From Candidatus Cloacimonas sp. SDB (lineage in GTDB: Bacteria; Cloacimonadota; Cloacimonadia; Cloacimonadales; TCS61), in the NCBI GenBank assembly GCA_001412425.1, contig LKUH01000283.1:1-5389 (forward strand): a stretch of DNA of 5,389 nucleotides. The letters run 5' to 3'. The notes under the pieces were generated by a model. The model saw only the letters and a program-made list of their open reading frames with translations. It was not told the origin of the DNA and ran no database searches. This document shows positions 1 through 5,389 of the stretch, one piece after another. The position numbers and the translations under genes are program-made. Numbering within the stretch: position 1 is the stretch's first letter; each line of letters starts with the position of its first letter.

Positions 1-5
1 TTAAA

Positions 6-23
6 TGAAAACCCAGGTTTTCA
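6..23. repeat. Short perfect palindrome (8-bp arms)
   Basis: The sequence reads TGAAAACC, CA, GGTTTTCA: two perfectly complementary 8-base arms around a 2-base centre. As RNA it would close with a slightly larger loop. No T-tract follows on either strand, so it does not look like an intrinsic terminator. It is the first of several inverted repeats packed into the leader. It could be an operator-like dyad, or part of a dispersed palindromic element whose left edge lies outside the window. Confidence 0.6.
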
Positions 24-38
24 AACTTTCCTATTTTA

Positions 39-58
39 CCCCGACGCAAGCGTCGAGG
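39..58. repeat. GC-rich palindrome, REP-like
   Basis: The core CGACGC-AA-GCGTCG (42-55) is a perfect 6-bp dyad in otherwise AT-rich DNA. One mismatch (C41/A56) followed by two more pairs (39-40 with 57-58) extends it, as if a longer CCCCGACGC/GCGTCGGGG stem had decayed. Small GC-rich palindromes of this kind between genes are typical of repetitive extragenic palindromic (REP-like) elements. From general familiarity I associate this core with dispersed intergenic repeats, but only one copy is visible here, so repetitiveness is unproven. Confidence 0.5.
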
Positions 59-82
59 AATTCTGTTGATTAAAAGATTCTC
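55..82. repeat. Degenerate inverted repeat next to the GC palindrome
   Basis: GAGGAATTCT (55-64) and AGATTCTC (75-82) pair as GAG/CTC, AAT/ATT and CT/AG, with single-base bulges at G58 and T62 and a roughly 10-base loop. The arms look like a worn copy of a once more regular hairpin. It directly abuts the 39-58 palindrome, which suggests that both are parts of one element. The pairing is imperfect and short, so chance cannot be excluded. Confidence 0.3.
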
Positions 83-95
83 ATGCCGAATAATG

Positions 96-153
96 GTCAA
101 GCAATATTTGCCTATCTTCCGGATAGGAATATTGATAGCTTGACAAATTTTTT
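96..153 (+). terminator. Long imperfect hairpin plus T-tract; terminator or attenuator candidate
   Basis: Three matched blocks fold back on each other: GTCAAGC (96-102) with GCTTGAC (138-144), AATATT (103-108) with AATATT (128-133), and CCTATC (111-116) with GATAGG (122-127). This gives 19 base pairs around the 5-base loop TTCCG, with bulges TG (109-110) and GATA (134-137). AAA and then six T (148-153) follow the stem on the + strand. That is the order expected of an intrinsic terminator, either for a + strand gene left of the window or as a leader attenuator for the gene at 189. The stem is AT-rich with bulges and the T-tract lies three bases away, so termination may be weak. It may instead be the final module of a palindromic repeat element. 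Confidence 0.4.
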
Positions 154-174
154 GAAAGTTTTGGCTTCAATTTT

Positions 175-180
175 AAGGAG
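175..180 (+). promoter_or_regulatory. Ribosome binding site for the SagB-type gene
   Basis: AAGGAG lies 8 bases before the ATG at 189. This is a near-ideal Shine-Dalgarno match at standard spacing and fixes the start of the first gene. No convincing promoter -10 element is visible between the hairpin and this site. Confidence 0.85.
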
Positions 181-188
181 AGTATAAA

Positions 189-947
189 ATGAGAGATATA
201 ATTGAAGGAAGAGAATTTCTCAAAGCAAATTTTCTGGATCTCGAAGCAATATCTACTGATCAGCAAAAAAAATTAGATCCTCCTCCACTTGAAAAGTCGG
301 TGGAAAATTTCATCTCTGAGATCGAGCTGCCGGTAATTGATTTCAGTAAATTTTCCCAACAGAGCCTTACCGAAGCTTTTAAACAAAGGAGAAGTCACAG
401 AAAATTTACCGAACAACCACTTCAACTGGAAGAATTGTCTTATTTACTCTGGGCGACCCAGGGGGTGAAAGAAACATTTCAACGAGAAGGTAGAACGGTT
501 GCTTCTTTTCGCACAGTACCATCAGCCGGAGCCCGGCATCCTTTTGAGACCTATTTGATAATTTTCCGAATTGATTCGCTGGAGCAGGGAATTTACAAAT
601 ATTCAGCTATAGAAAACAAATTGTTCTTACTTCAGAAAGAAAATGATCTTGCCAGTGGAATTGTGGAAGCTACTTTTGGACAGTCTTTCACAGCAAAAAG
701 CGCAGTAGTTTTTGTCTGGAGTTGTATTCCCTACAGAGCGGAATGGCGTTACGATATAGCTGCCCATAAAGGAATTTTGCTGGATGCCGGTCATGTTGGT
801 CAGAATTTATATTTAGCATGTGAAGCTATTGGAGCGGGAACCTGTGCTATTGCGGCTTACAATCAGAAGAAAATGGATGAACTTTTAAAGCTTGATGGAA
901 AAGATGAATTTGTGGTATATCTTTCTCCAGTCGGCAAAACAAAATAG
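189..947 (+). CDS. SagB-type nitroreductase-family dehydrogenase
   Basis: This is a 252-residue FMN-dependent oxidoreductase of the nitroreductase fold, SagB/ThcOx type. Family members usually form dimers that bind FMN at the subunit interface; the best known oxidise thiazolines/oxazolines to azoles in modified peptides. Visible hallmarks are the FMN-phosphate motif RRSHRKF (67-73), LSYLLWATQG (83-92), the signature PSAGARHPFETYL (111-123), the C-terminal flavin-fold segment from HKGILLDAGHVGQNLYLA (193-210) through GAGTCAIAAYN, and the ending VVYLSPVGK (242-250). There is no signal peptide or membrane segment, so it is cytosolic. The ATG at 189 is supported by AAGGAG. No YcaO cyclodehydratase, E1-like partner or small precursor peptide is seen in the window, so this is a stand-alone member and its substrate is unknown; azole-peptide synthesis should not be assumed. 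It sits 20 bases upstream of the peptidase gene and probably heads the operon. Confidence 0.9.
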   Translation: MRDIIEGREFLKANFLDLEAISTDQQKKLDPPPLEKSVENFISEIELPVIDFSKFSQQSLTEAFKQRRSHRKFTEQPLQLEELSYLLWATQGVKETFQREGRTVASFRTVPSAGARHPFETYLIIFRIDSLEQGIYKYSAIENKLFLLQKENDLASGIVEATFGQSFTAKSAVVFVWSCIPYRAEWRYDIAAHKGILLDAGHVGQNLYLACEAIGAGTCAIAAYNQKKMDELLKLDGKDEFVVYLSPVGKTK

Positions 948-954
948 AAATCCC

Positions 955-960
955 GGGAGG
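955..960 (+). promoter_or_regulatory. Ribosome binding site deciding a TTG start
   Basis: GGGAGG ends 7 bases before the TTG at 968. No ATG or GTG stands at a suitable distance, and translation from this TTG gives a textbook signal peptide (KKLLILLYLIISIISL). The site is therefore the main evidence for the non-ATG start of the peptidase. Confidence 0.8.
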
Positions 961-967
961 ATAATTT

Positions 968-3508
968 TTGAAAAAATTATTGATTCTGCTATATTTAATT
1001 ATTAGTATTATTTCACTTGGTTCTGAGCTGGTGAATCTTAACCCTGATCCAGATGGTGACCCCTGGATAGCGGGTGAATTGAGACCATTAACTGACGAAG
1101 ACTGGGAAAAGCTGGATAAAATGCCGCGTTTATATCTTACGGAACAACTACGAACTCGCGAGTTACCGGGATCGTTAGATAATTCTCAGCAGCCATATTT
1201 CAGACCAATTTTTAATCAATCGGGAGGCAGCTGCGGTCAGGCTAGTGGTGTAGGTTACAATTTCACCTATGAAATCAATTTCGAACGTCAGCTTCCGGCT
1301 AATATTCCTGAAACCCAGTATCCCACGCATTATACCTGGAATTTCTTAAATGGTGGCGAAGGATATGGATCCTGGTATTGGGATGGCTGGGATATAATAA
1401 AAAGCAATGGGTGTCCTACAGTTAGTATTTATGGGGGACTTGCTGAAGGAGGACATTCCCGCTGGATGTCCGGCTATACAAATTATTATTCAGCCATGCC
1501 CAACCGGGTGCTGGAAATGTCCGCCCTTGATGTATCCGAACCGGAAGGTCTGGAAGTAATTAAAAACTGGATGTATGATCATCTAATGGAAGATGAGGCA
1601 GGTGGGCTGGTTAATTTTGCTGCAGGTGTATCGGGTTGGATTATATCTAATCTGCCTGCGGGCACTCCAGAAGAGGGAAAAAACATAATTATCTCCTGGG
1701 ATCCTTCGGTAAATCATGCTATGACTTTTGTGGGATATAACGATTCAATTAAATATGATTACAATATGGATGGTCAATATACCAATGATATTGATATTAA
1801 CAATGATGGTGTTGTTAATATGAAAGACTGGGAAATCGGCGGTCTTATCGTTGCTAACAGCTGGGGAGATGCCTGGGGTAACGAAGGTAAAAGCTATATG
1901 ATGTACAGGCTGCTGGCTGAACTGACTGAAGACGGCGGAATCTGGAGTAACACTGTTCATGTGATCAGAGCCAGAGATTATTATGCACCTCATTTAACCT
2001 TTAAAGCAACAATAAATCACACATCCCGAGATAAACTAAAACTGCTGGCAGGAGTATCTTCCGATCCGGATGCAACTGAACCGGAGATTTTTCATGAATT
2101 TCCTTTATTCAATTTTCAGGGAGGAGATCATTACATGCAGGGTGGAGATCTGGAAGAGGATAAAATCATCGAGATCGGTTTAGATGTAACACCATTGTTG
2201 AGTGGCATAGAAGATGGCCTTCCGGCTCAGTTCTTTTTTATAGTGGAAAACCATGATCCTGATAATGTTGGTGCAGGTGAAATCATTTCTTTTTCCGTCA
2301 TCGATTATCTGGCGGCGGGAGAAGAGGTAATCTGCCCCCAGCAAAATGTTAGCATTATCAACAATCAGACTACCATGCTAAGTGTTGAAAAGATCATAAA
2401 TTATGCAGGGGTGGAAATTGTTACAGATGATCTTCCTGAAGCGATTCCCGGTGTTGAATATGAGTATCAGTTACTGGCTGCAAACGGAACTCCTCCATAC
2501 AGCTGGAGATTAAAACTGGAGTATCCTGAAATTGAGTTGATTGAAGATTTTCCCGATATTGCAGGAGTTCAGCTTGAACCGAACAATAATGATGATGGAT
2601 ATGCCGTAGCAGCTCTGGATTTTGATTTTCCTTTTTATACAGAAGTATTTGATGAAATACTAATTTCAACTGACGGTTCGATTCTTTTTGGAGACACTTT
2701 TCAATATGTCAGAAGTGAAGAAAACATTAAATCCACACAGGTTATTTCACCTTATTGTGCCGATTTAATGCTGTATCCCGAACTTGGAGATGGAATCTGG
2801 TATTCCGGAAATGAAAATTACGCTACTTTCCACTGGAAAACTTCCCTCTTTGACCAGCCGGAAGTGAATGTGGAATTTCTGGTAACGATTTACCCTTCCG
2901 GTGAAATTGATTTTCAAATGGATGGCGCAACTATAACTCCCTCAGCCAATTGGGCTTCAGGAATCTCAAGAGGTGATAATTTCAGTTATACTATTTCAAA
3001 TATCTCAGGATCTCCTGTTATTCCCGAAAATTACATTACGGAATTTACCTGTCCAGATTATCCAGACGGTTTTTCTTTATCTGAAGAAGGTTTGTTTCAT
3101 GGCATTACAGATGAACTAAACGGTAACTGGGAAATGAAATTCAGAGTAACGGATCTCAATAATATTTTTGCAGAGAAACTGGTAGATTTTACCACTGCTG
3201 GAACTTCTGCTGACCAAGCATCAATCTTACCCTTAATAAAACAGCCTCAGAACTTCCCGAACCCTTTTAATCCCGAGACATTCATCTACTACGAATTAGC
3301 TGAAGAAAGTGATATCCGCCTGGCAGTTTACAATCTTAAAGGACAGAAAGTAAAAGTATTGGTTGAAGACCTTCAAAGCGCGGGTAAGCATGAAATTTAC
3401 TGGGATGGTACGGATACAAATGGAAACCAACTGTCATCAGGCGTTTACTTTTATAAGATCACAGCCGGAAATTCCACTTTCGCAGGAAAAATGTTAATGC
3501 TGAAATAG
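968..3508 (+). CDS. Secreted papain-like (C1A) cysteine peptidase, multidomain, with FlgD-like sorting tail
   Basis: An 846-residue exported protein starting at TTG. Residues 1 to about 19 form a signal peptide (MKKLLILLYLIISIISLGS). The C1A peptidase domain spans roughly 70-340: NQSGGSCGQAS holds nucleophile Cys89 with oxyanion Gln84, VNHAMTFVGYN holds His250, and ANSWGDAWG holds Asn297. All catalytic residues are present, so activity is likely. Two features differ from papain: the Trp after the catalytic Cys is Gly90, and the Gln-Cys spacing is one residue shorter. An EF-hand/dockerin-like loop (264-287) is inserted between His250 and Asn297. Residues about 340-480 are beta-rich and unassigned. 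Residues about 484-743 look like an Ig-like (He_PIG) domain split by a nidogen-like module. Residues 760-846 are a FlgD-Ig-like tail beginning NFPNPFNPET and ending KMLMLK, the style of C-terminal secretion/anchoring tails (type A, T9SS-like) in FCB bacteria. The product is probably surface-attached or released; its substrate is unknown. It starts 20 bases after the SagB-type gene and ends 3 bases before xseA. Confidence 0.9.
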   Translation: MKKLLILLYLIISIISLGSELVNLNPDPDGDPWIAGELRPLTDEDWEKLDKMPRLYLTEQLRTRELPGSLDNSQQPYFRPIFNQSGGSCGQASGVGYNFTYEINFERQLPANIPETQYPTHYTWNFLNGGEGYGSWYWDGWDIIKSNGCPTVSIYGGLAEGGHSRWMSGYTNYYSAMPNRVLEMSALDVSEPEGLEVIKNWMYDHLMEDEAGGLVNFAAGVSGWIISNLPAGTPEEGKNIIISWDPSVNHAMTFVGYNDSIKYDYNMDGQYTNDIDINNDGVVNMKDWEIGGLIVANSWGDAWGNEGKSYMMYRLLAELTEDGGIWSNTVHVIRARDYYAPHLTFKATINHTSRDKLKLLAGVSSDPDATEPEIFHEFPLFNFQGGDHYMQGGDLEEDKIIEIGLDVTPLLSGIEDGLPAQFFFIVENHDPDNVGAGEIISFSVIDYLAAGEEVICPQQNVSIINNQTTMLSVEKIINYAGVEIVTDDLPEAIPGVEYEYQLLAANGTPPYSWRLKLEYPEIELIEDFPDIAGVQLEPNNNDDGYAVAALDFDFPFYTEVFDEILISTDGSILFGDTFQYVRSEENIKSTQVISPYCADLMLYPELGDGIWYSGNENYATFHWKTSLFDQPEVNVEFLVTIYPSGEIDFQMDGATITPSANWASGISRGDNFSYTISNISGSPVIPENYITEFTCPDYPDGFSLSEEGLFHGITDELNGNWEMKFRVTDLNNIFAEKLVDFTTAGTSADQASILPLIKQPQNFPNPFNPETFIYYELAEESDIRLAVYNLKGQKVKVLVEDLQSAGKHEIYWDGTDTNGNQLSSGVYFYKITAGNSTFAGKMLMLK
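1757..1828 (+). other. EF-hand/dockerin-like calcium loop inside the peptidase
   Basis: Residues 276-287 (DINNDGVVNMKD) follow the EF-hand loop pattern: Asp at position 1, Asn at 3, Asp at 5, Gly at 6, a hydrophobic residue at 8, Asn at 9 and Asp at 12. Directly before it, DYNMDG (264-269) repeats the first half of the pattern (D-x-N-x-D-G), so the segment looks like one full and one partial calcium loop in tandem. It sits between catalytic His250 and Asn297 and would project close to the active site. Calcium binding is inferred from the motif only. Confidence 0.6.
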
Positions 3509-3511
3509 ATT

Positions 3512-4714
3512 ATGGATAAAGAGAACATTTTTTCGGTTTCGGAAGTTACGAAACATATTAAAAACATTCTGGAATCAAATATTCCCAATTTATTTGTTAC
3601 TGGAGAGTTAGCCAATTTTACCAGACACATTTCAGGTCATATCTATTTTTCTCTGAAAGATCCTGACAGCAGTTTGAAATGTGTTTATTTCAAGGCTTAC
3701 AATCAATATCTTCAATATACTCCTAAAAATGGTGATCAGGTAATTTGTTTTGGAAAAACTACTGTATTTGAAAAAAGCGGAAATTACCAGCTTAATGTTT
3801 TGAAAATGTTTCCCAGCGGTATCGGTGAATTACAGTTAAAATTTGAAGAGTTGAAACTGAAATTAGAGGAAGAAGGTCTTTTCGATGCTGCGCATAAGAA
3901 ACCGATACCTCCATTTCCCGAAAAAATCGGAGTGATAACATCATCGTCCGGAGCTGCCATAAAAGATATTGAAAATGTTATTTCCAGACGCTTCCCCTGC
4001 AGGATTCTGCTTTATCCGGCTTCTGTTCAGGGTAAAAATGCAGCGCAGGAAATAATTTCTGGAATCAGATATTTCAATCAGGAATTCCAGGTGGATATTT
4101 TAATCATCGGAAGGGGAGGCGGATCTCAGGAAGATCTTTTCTGTTTCAATGATGAAGCTTTAGCCCGAGAAATCTTCCAATCGGAAATCCCCGTGATTTC
4201 AGCGGTTGGTCATGAAATTGATTTAACTATTGCTGATCTGGTAGCTGATCTGAGAGCCCCTACACCTTCTGCTGCTGCTGAACTGGCCGTTCCTAATGCA
4301 GATGACGTTCTCCAGCAAATAAACTCAATGTCCGAAAGAATGAAAATTATGGTTCAGAATAAAATTTTTACCTATAAATTAGACTTGGGAAAGCTAAGTA
4401 ACAGCATCAAATCATATCATCCCAGAAATATTCTGCAAATCTATCAGCAAAGACTGGATGAAGCCATTCTGAAGATTGATCATAACCTTTCACGTTATTT
4501 AACGATTTATCGTTCTAAGCTTAACATTCTACAGGAACAGTTAAAAGAACTTTCACCTTATGATGCACTGAAAAGAGGTTACAGCATCTTGAGGCAAAAG
4601 AACCGAATACTGAATTCGGTAAAGAAAATTAATCCCCAAGAAAATCTGCATATTATTCTTTCTGATGGCTCGATCGAGAGCAAGGTTCAAAAGATCAAAC
4701 CTGATGAAGAATAA
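3512..4714 (+). CDS. xseA: Exodeoxyribonuclease VII large subunit
   Basis: A 400-residue XseA, the catalytic large subunit of exonuclease VII, which degrades single-stranded DNA from both ends into short oligonucleotides in the cytoplasm and acts with several small XseB subunits. An N-terminal OB-fold DNA-binding domain (about 5-100) includes VTGELANFTRHISGHIYFSLKD-type sequence from residue 29. The nuclease domain carries GVITSSSGAAIKDI (140-153), IIGRGGGSQEDLFCFNDEAL (198-217) and PVISAVGHEIDLTIADLVAD, running into RAPTPSAAAELAVP (248-261). A helical, probably coiled-coil stretch follows (about 262-340), then the conserved LSPYDALKRGYSIL (347-360). The E. coli protein is about 450 residues, so this one is compact, mostly through a shorter coiled coil. 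No good Shine-Dalgarno precedes the ATG, which lies 3 bases after the peptidase stop, so translation is probably coupled. No xseB follows it in this window. Confidence 0.96.
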   Translation: MDKENIFSVSEVTKHIKNILESNIPNLFVTGELANFTRHISGHIYFSLKDPDSSLKCVYFKAYNQYLQYTPKNGDQVICFGKTTVFEKSGNYQLNVLKMFPSGIGELQLKFEELKLKLEEEGLFDAAHKKPIPPFPEKIGVITSSSGAAIKDIENVISRRFPCRILLYPASVQGKNAAQEIISGIRYFNQEFQVDILIIGRGGGSQEDLFCFNDEALAREIFQSEIPVISAVGHEIDLTIADLVADLRAPTPSAAAELAVPNADDVLQQINSMSERMKIMVQNKIFTYKLDLGKLSNSIKSYHPRNILQIYQQRLDEAILKIDHNLSRYLTIYRSKLNILQEQLKELSPYDALKRGYSILRQKNRILNSVKKINPQENLHIILSDGSIESKVQKIKPDEE

Positions 4715-5389
4715 TTGTATATTTATTTTTGTCCTGCTTGTTTTTTCTTTGCATCTGGCTGCATTTACCAAAGCAGTCTGGGTTACCAGTTGGGATCTTA
4801 CCAGCAGAGAAAAAATTGATCAACTGATCAAAGATTGCAAAGATAATGATATCGATCAGATCCTGGCTGAAATACGTTATAGGGGTGATGCTCTATATTT
4901 TCCCAACCGAAAGGATTCAACCTTTGCCAACCGCGAACCCAGATCTTATCTTCTGGCAGATTCCGATAATTTTGACCCTTTAGCCTATCTGATTAAAAAA
5001 GCCAAAAATACCGGAATTGAAATTCATGCCTGGATTACAGTTTTTGTGGTTACTCCCAGAAAAATAGAACTGCTGTCAGAAGATCATCTCTATTTTTTAC
5101 ATCCCGAATGGTTTACCAGCGATTTCAATGGAAAACGCATGGATCCTGATTCTTATGAAGGTGCTTATCTCGATCCGGGAGTTCCTGAAGTCCATCTCCA
5201 CCTGCTTAATCTTATAATGGACATAATCAGAAATTATCAACTGGACGGAATCCATTTTGATTATATCCGCTATCCGGATATCAGTTTCGGATACAATAAA
5301 ATTGCCAGAACCTATTACCAGTTTGAATATAAATATAGAGATAGCGACAATTGGCAGTTATGGAAAGAGAATCAGGTATCTAATTTTTT
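4704..5389 (+). CDS. GHL10 (DUF187-type) glycoside-hydrolase-like secreted protein, partial at window end
   Basis: The first 228 residues of an open reading frame that runs off the right edge (the last codon is incomplete). Residues 1 to about 20 (MKNNCIFIFVLLVFSLHLAA) form a signal peptide. Cys5 lies too early for a lipobox, so it does not look like a lipoprotein. The mature part is the N-terminal half of a TIM barrel of the glycosyl hydrolase-like 10 family: AVWVTSWDL (24-32), ILAEIRYRGDALYF (53-66), GIEIHAWITV (104-113), YLDPGVPEV (155-163) and DGIHFDYIRYPD (181-192), where the acidic residues are the usual candidates for catalysis. Family members are exported and thought to act on envelope or environmental polysaccharides; the substrate cannot be read from sequence. 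The ATG overlaps the end of xseA by 11 bases in the +1 frame and lacks a clear ribosome binding site, so translational coupling to xseA is likely. It is the only start that yields the signal peptide. Confidence 0.92.
   Translation, partial: MKNNCIFIFVLLVFSLHLAAFTKAVWVTSWDLTSREKIDQLIKDCKDNDIDQILAEIRYRGDALYFPNRKDSTFANREPRSYLLADSDNFDPLAYLIKKAKNTGIEIHAWITVFVVTPRKIELLSEDHLYFLHPEWFTSDFNGKRMDPDSYEGAYLDPGVPEVHLHLLNLIMDIIRNYQLDGIHFDYIRYPDISFGYNKIARTYYQFEYKYRDSDNWQLWKENQVSNF

Noticed and set aside
1..69. Open + strand frame (22 codons then TGA at 67-69), possibly the tail of an upstream gene
   Set aside because: Too short to judge and it crosses two palindromes that look non-coding. A real upstream C-terminus cannot be excluded, but nothing in the residues supports it.
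140..170. Perfect TTGACA (140-145) as a sigma-70 -35 box
   Set aside because: No TATAAT-like sequence lies 16-18 bases downstream (that region reads TGGCTTCA), and the hexamer is explained by the right arm of the inverted repeat. A Bacteroidota-type TAnnTTTG -7 box was also sought and not found.
183..188. TATAAA as a -10 box
   Set aside because: It lies between the Shine-Dalgarno site and the ATG, so transcription from it would begin inside the coding region.
81..266. Minus-strand open frame of 61 codons across the leader and the first gene's start
   Set aside because: It runs through the inverted repeat and the first 78 bases of a well-supported gene, shows no recognisable motif, and has no good ribosome binding site. 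It is a chance frame.
1745..1993. Minus-strand frame of 82 codons inside the peptidase gene
   Set aside because: It lies opposite the calcium-loop and catalytic-Asn region; its Ile/Val/Asn-rich residues mirror the Asn/Asp codons of the real gene. Shadow.
2421..2669. Minus-strand frame of 82 codons inside the peptidase gene
   Set aside because: No signal or motif, and it is fully contained in a coding region with strong domain patterns. Shadow.
4553..4771. Minus-strand frame across the xseA/GHL10 junction
   Set aside because: Overlaps two well-supported + strand genes and shows no motif of its own.
189..5389. A defence, CRISPR or mobile-element system
   Set aside because: No direct-repeat array, transposase, integrase, toxin-antitoxin pair or effector motif was seen. 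XseA is a housekeeping nuclease subunit with canonical motifs, and the other genes are a flavoenzyme and exported enzymes.

Overview
The window is one co-directional (+ strand) block of four genes behind a short, palindrome-rich leader. By eye the base composition is AT-leaning, roughly 40% GC. Translation signals are clear Shine-Dalgarno sites on the first two genes and translational coupling on the last two. The secreted peptidase ends in an 'NPFNPET...GQKV...GVYFYK...K' tail (FlgD-Ig-like / type A sorting tail). That tail, a GHL10 protein and many secreted beta-rich modules fit the Fibrobacteres-Chlorobi-Bacteroidetes side of the tree. Candidatus Cloacimonadota is my best guess; Marinimicrobia, Calditrichota or Ignavibacteria are possible. 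This assignment is an inference from sequence style, not from a marker gene.

Layout. Bases 1-188 hold no convincing gene. They contain a run of inverted repeats: 6-23, 42-55, a degenerate one at 55-82, and a 49-base imperfect one at 96-144 followed by six T. Bases 189-947 encode a stand-alone SagB-type nitroreductase/dehydrogenase. Bases 968-3508 encode an 846-residue secreted papain-like (C1A) cysteine peptidase that starts at TTG. It has a calcium-loop-like insert between its catalytic His and Asn, and an Ig-like domain apparently split by a nidogen-like beta module. Bases 3512-4714 encode XseA, the large subunit of exodeoxyribonuclease VII. Bases 4704 to the window end encode the first 228 residues of a secreted GHL10 (DUF187-type) glycoside-hydrolase-like protein, cut by the window edge.

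Spacing is 20 nt, 3 nt and an 11-nt overlap, so the four genes probably form one transcription unit. Their functions do not add up to an obvious pathway: a cytosolic flavoenzyme, an exported peptidase, a DNA repair nuclease subunit and an exported sugar hydrolase. This looks like a dense housekeeping/export operon rather than a defence or mobile island. I found no CRISPR array, tRNA, rRNA, transposase or integrase. The points most worth a second look are the peptidase architecture and the palindrome cluster in the leader.
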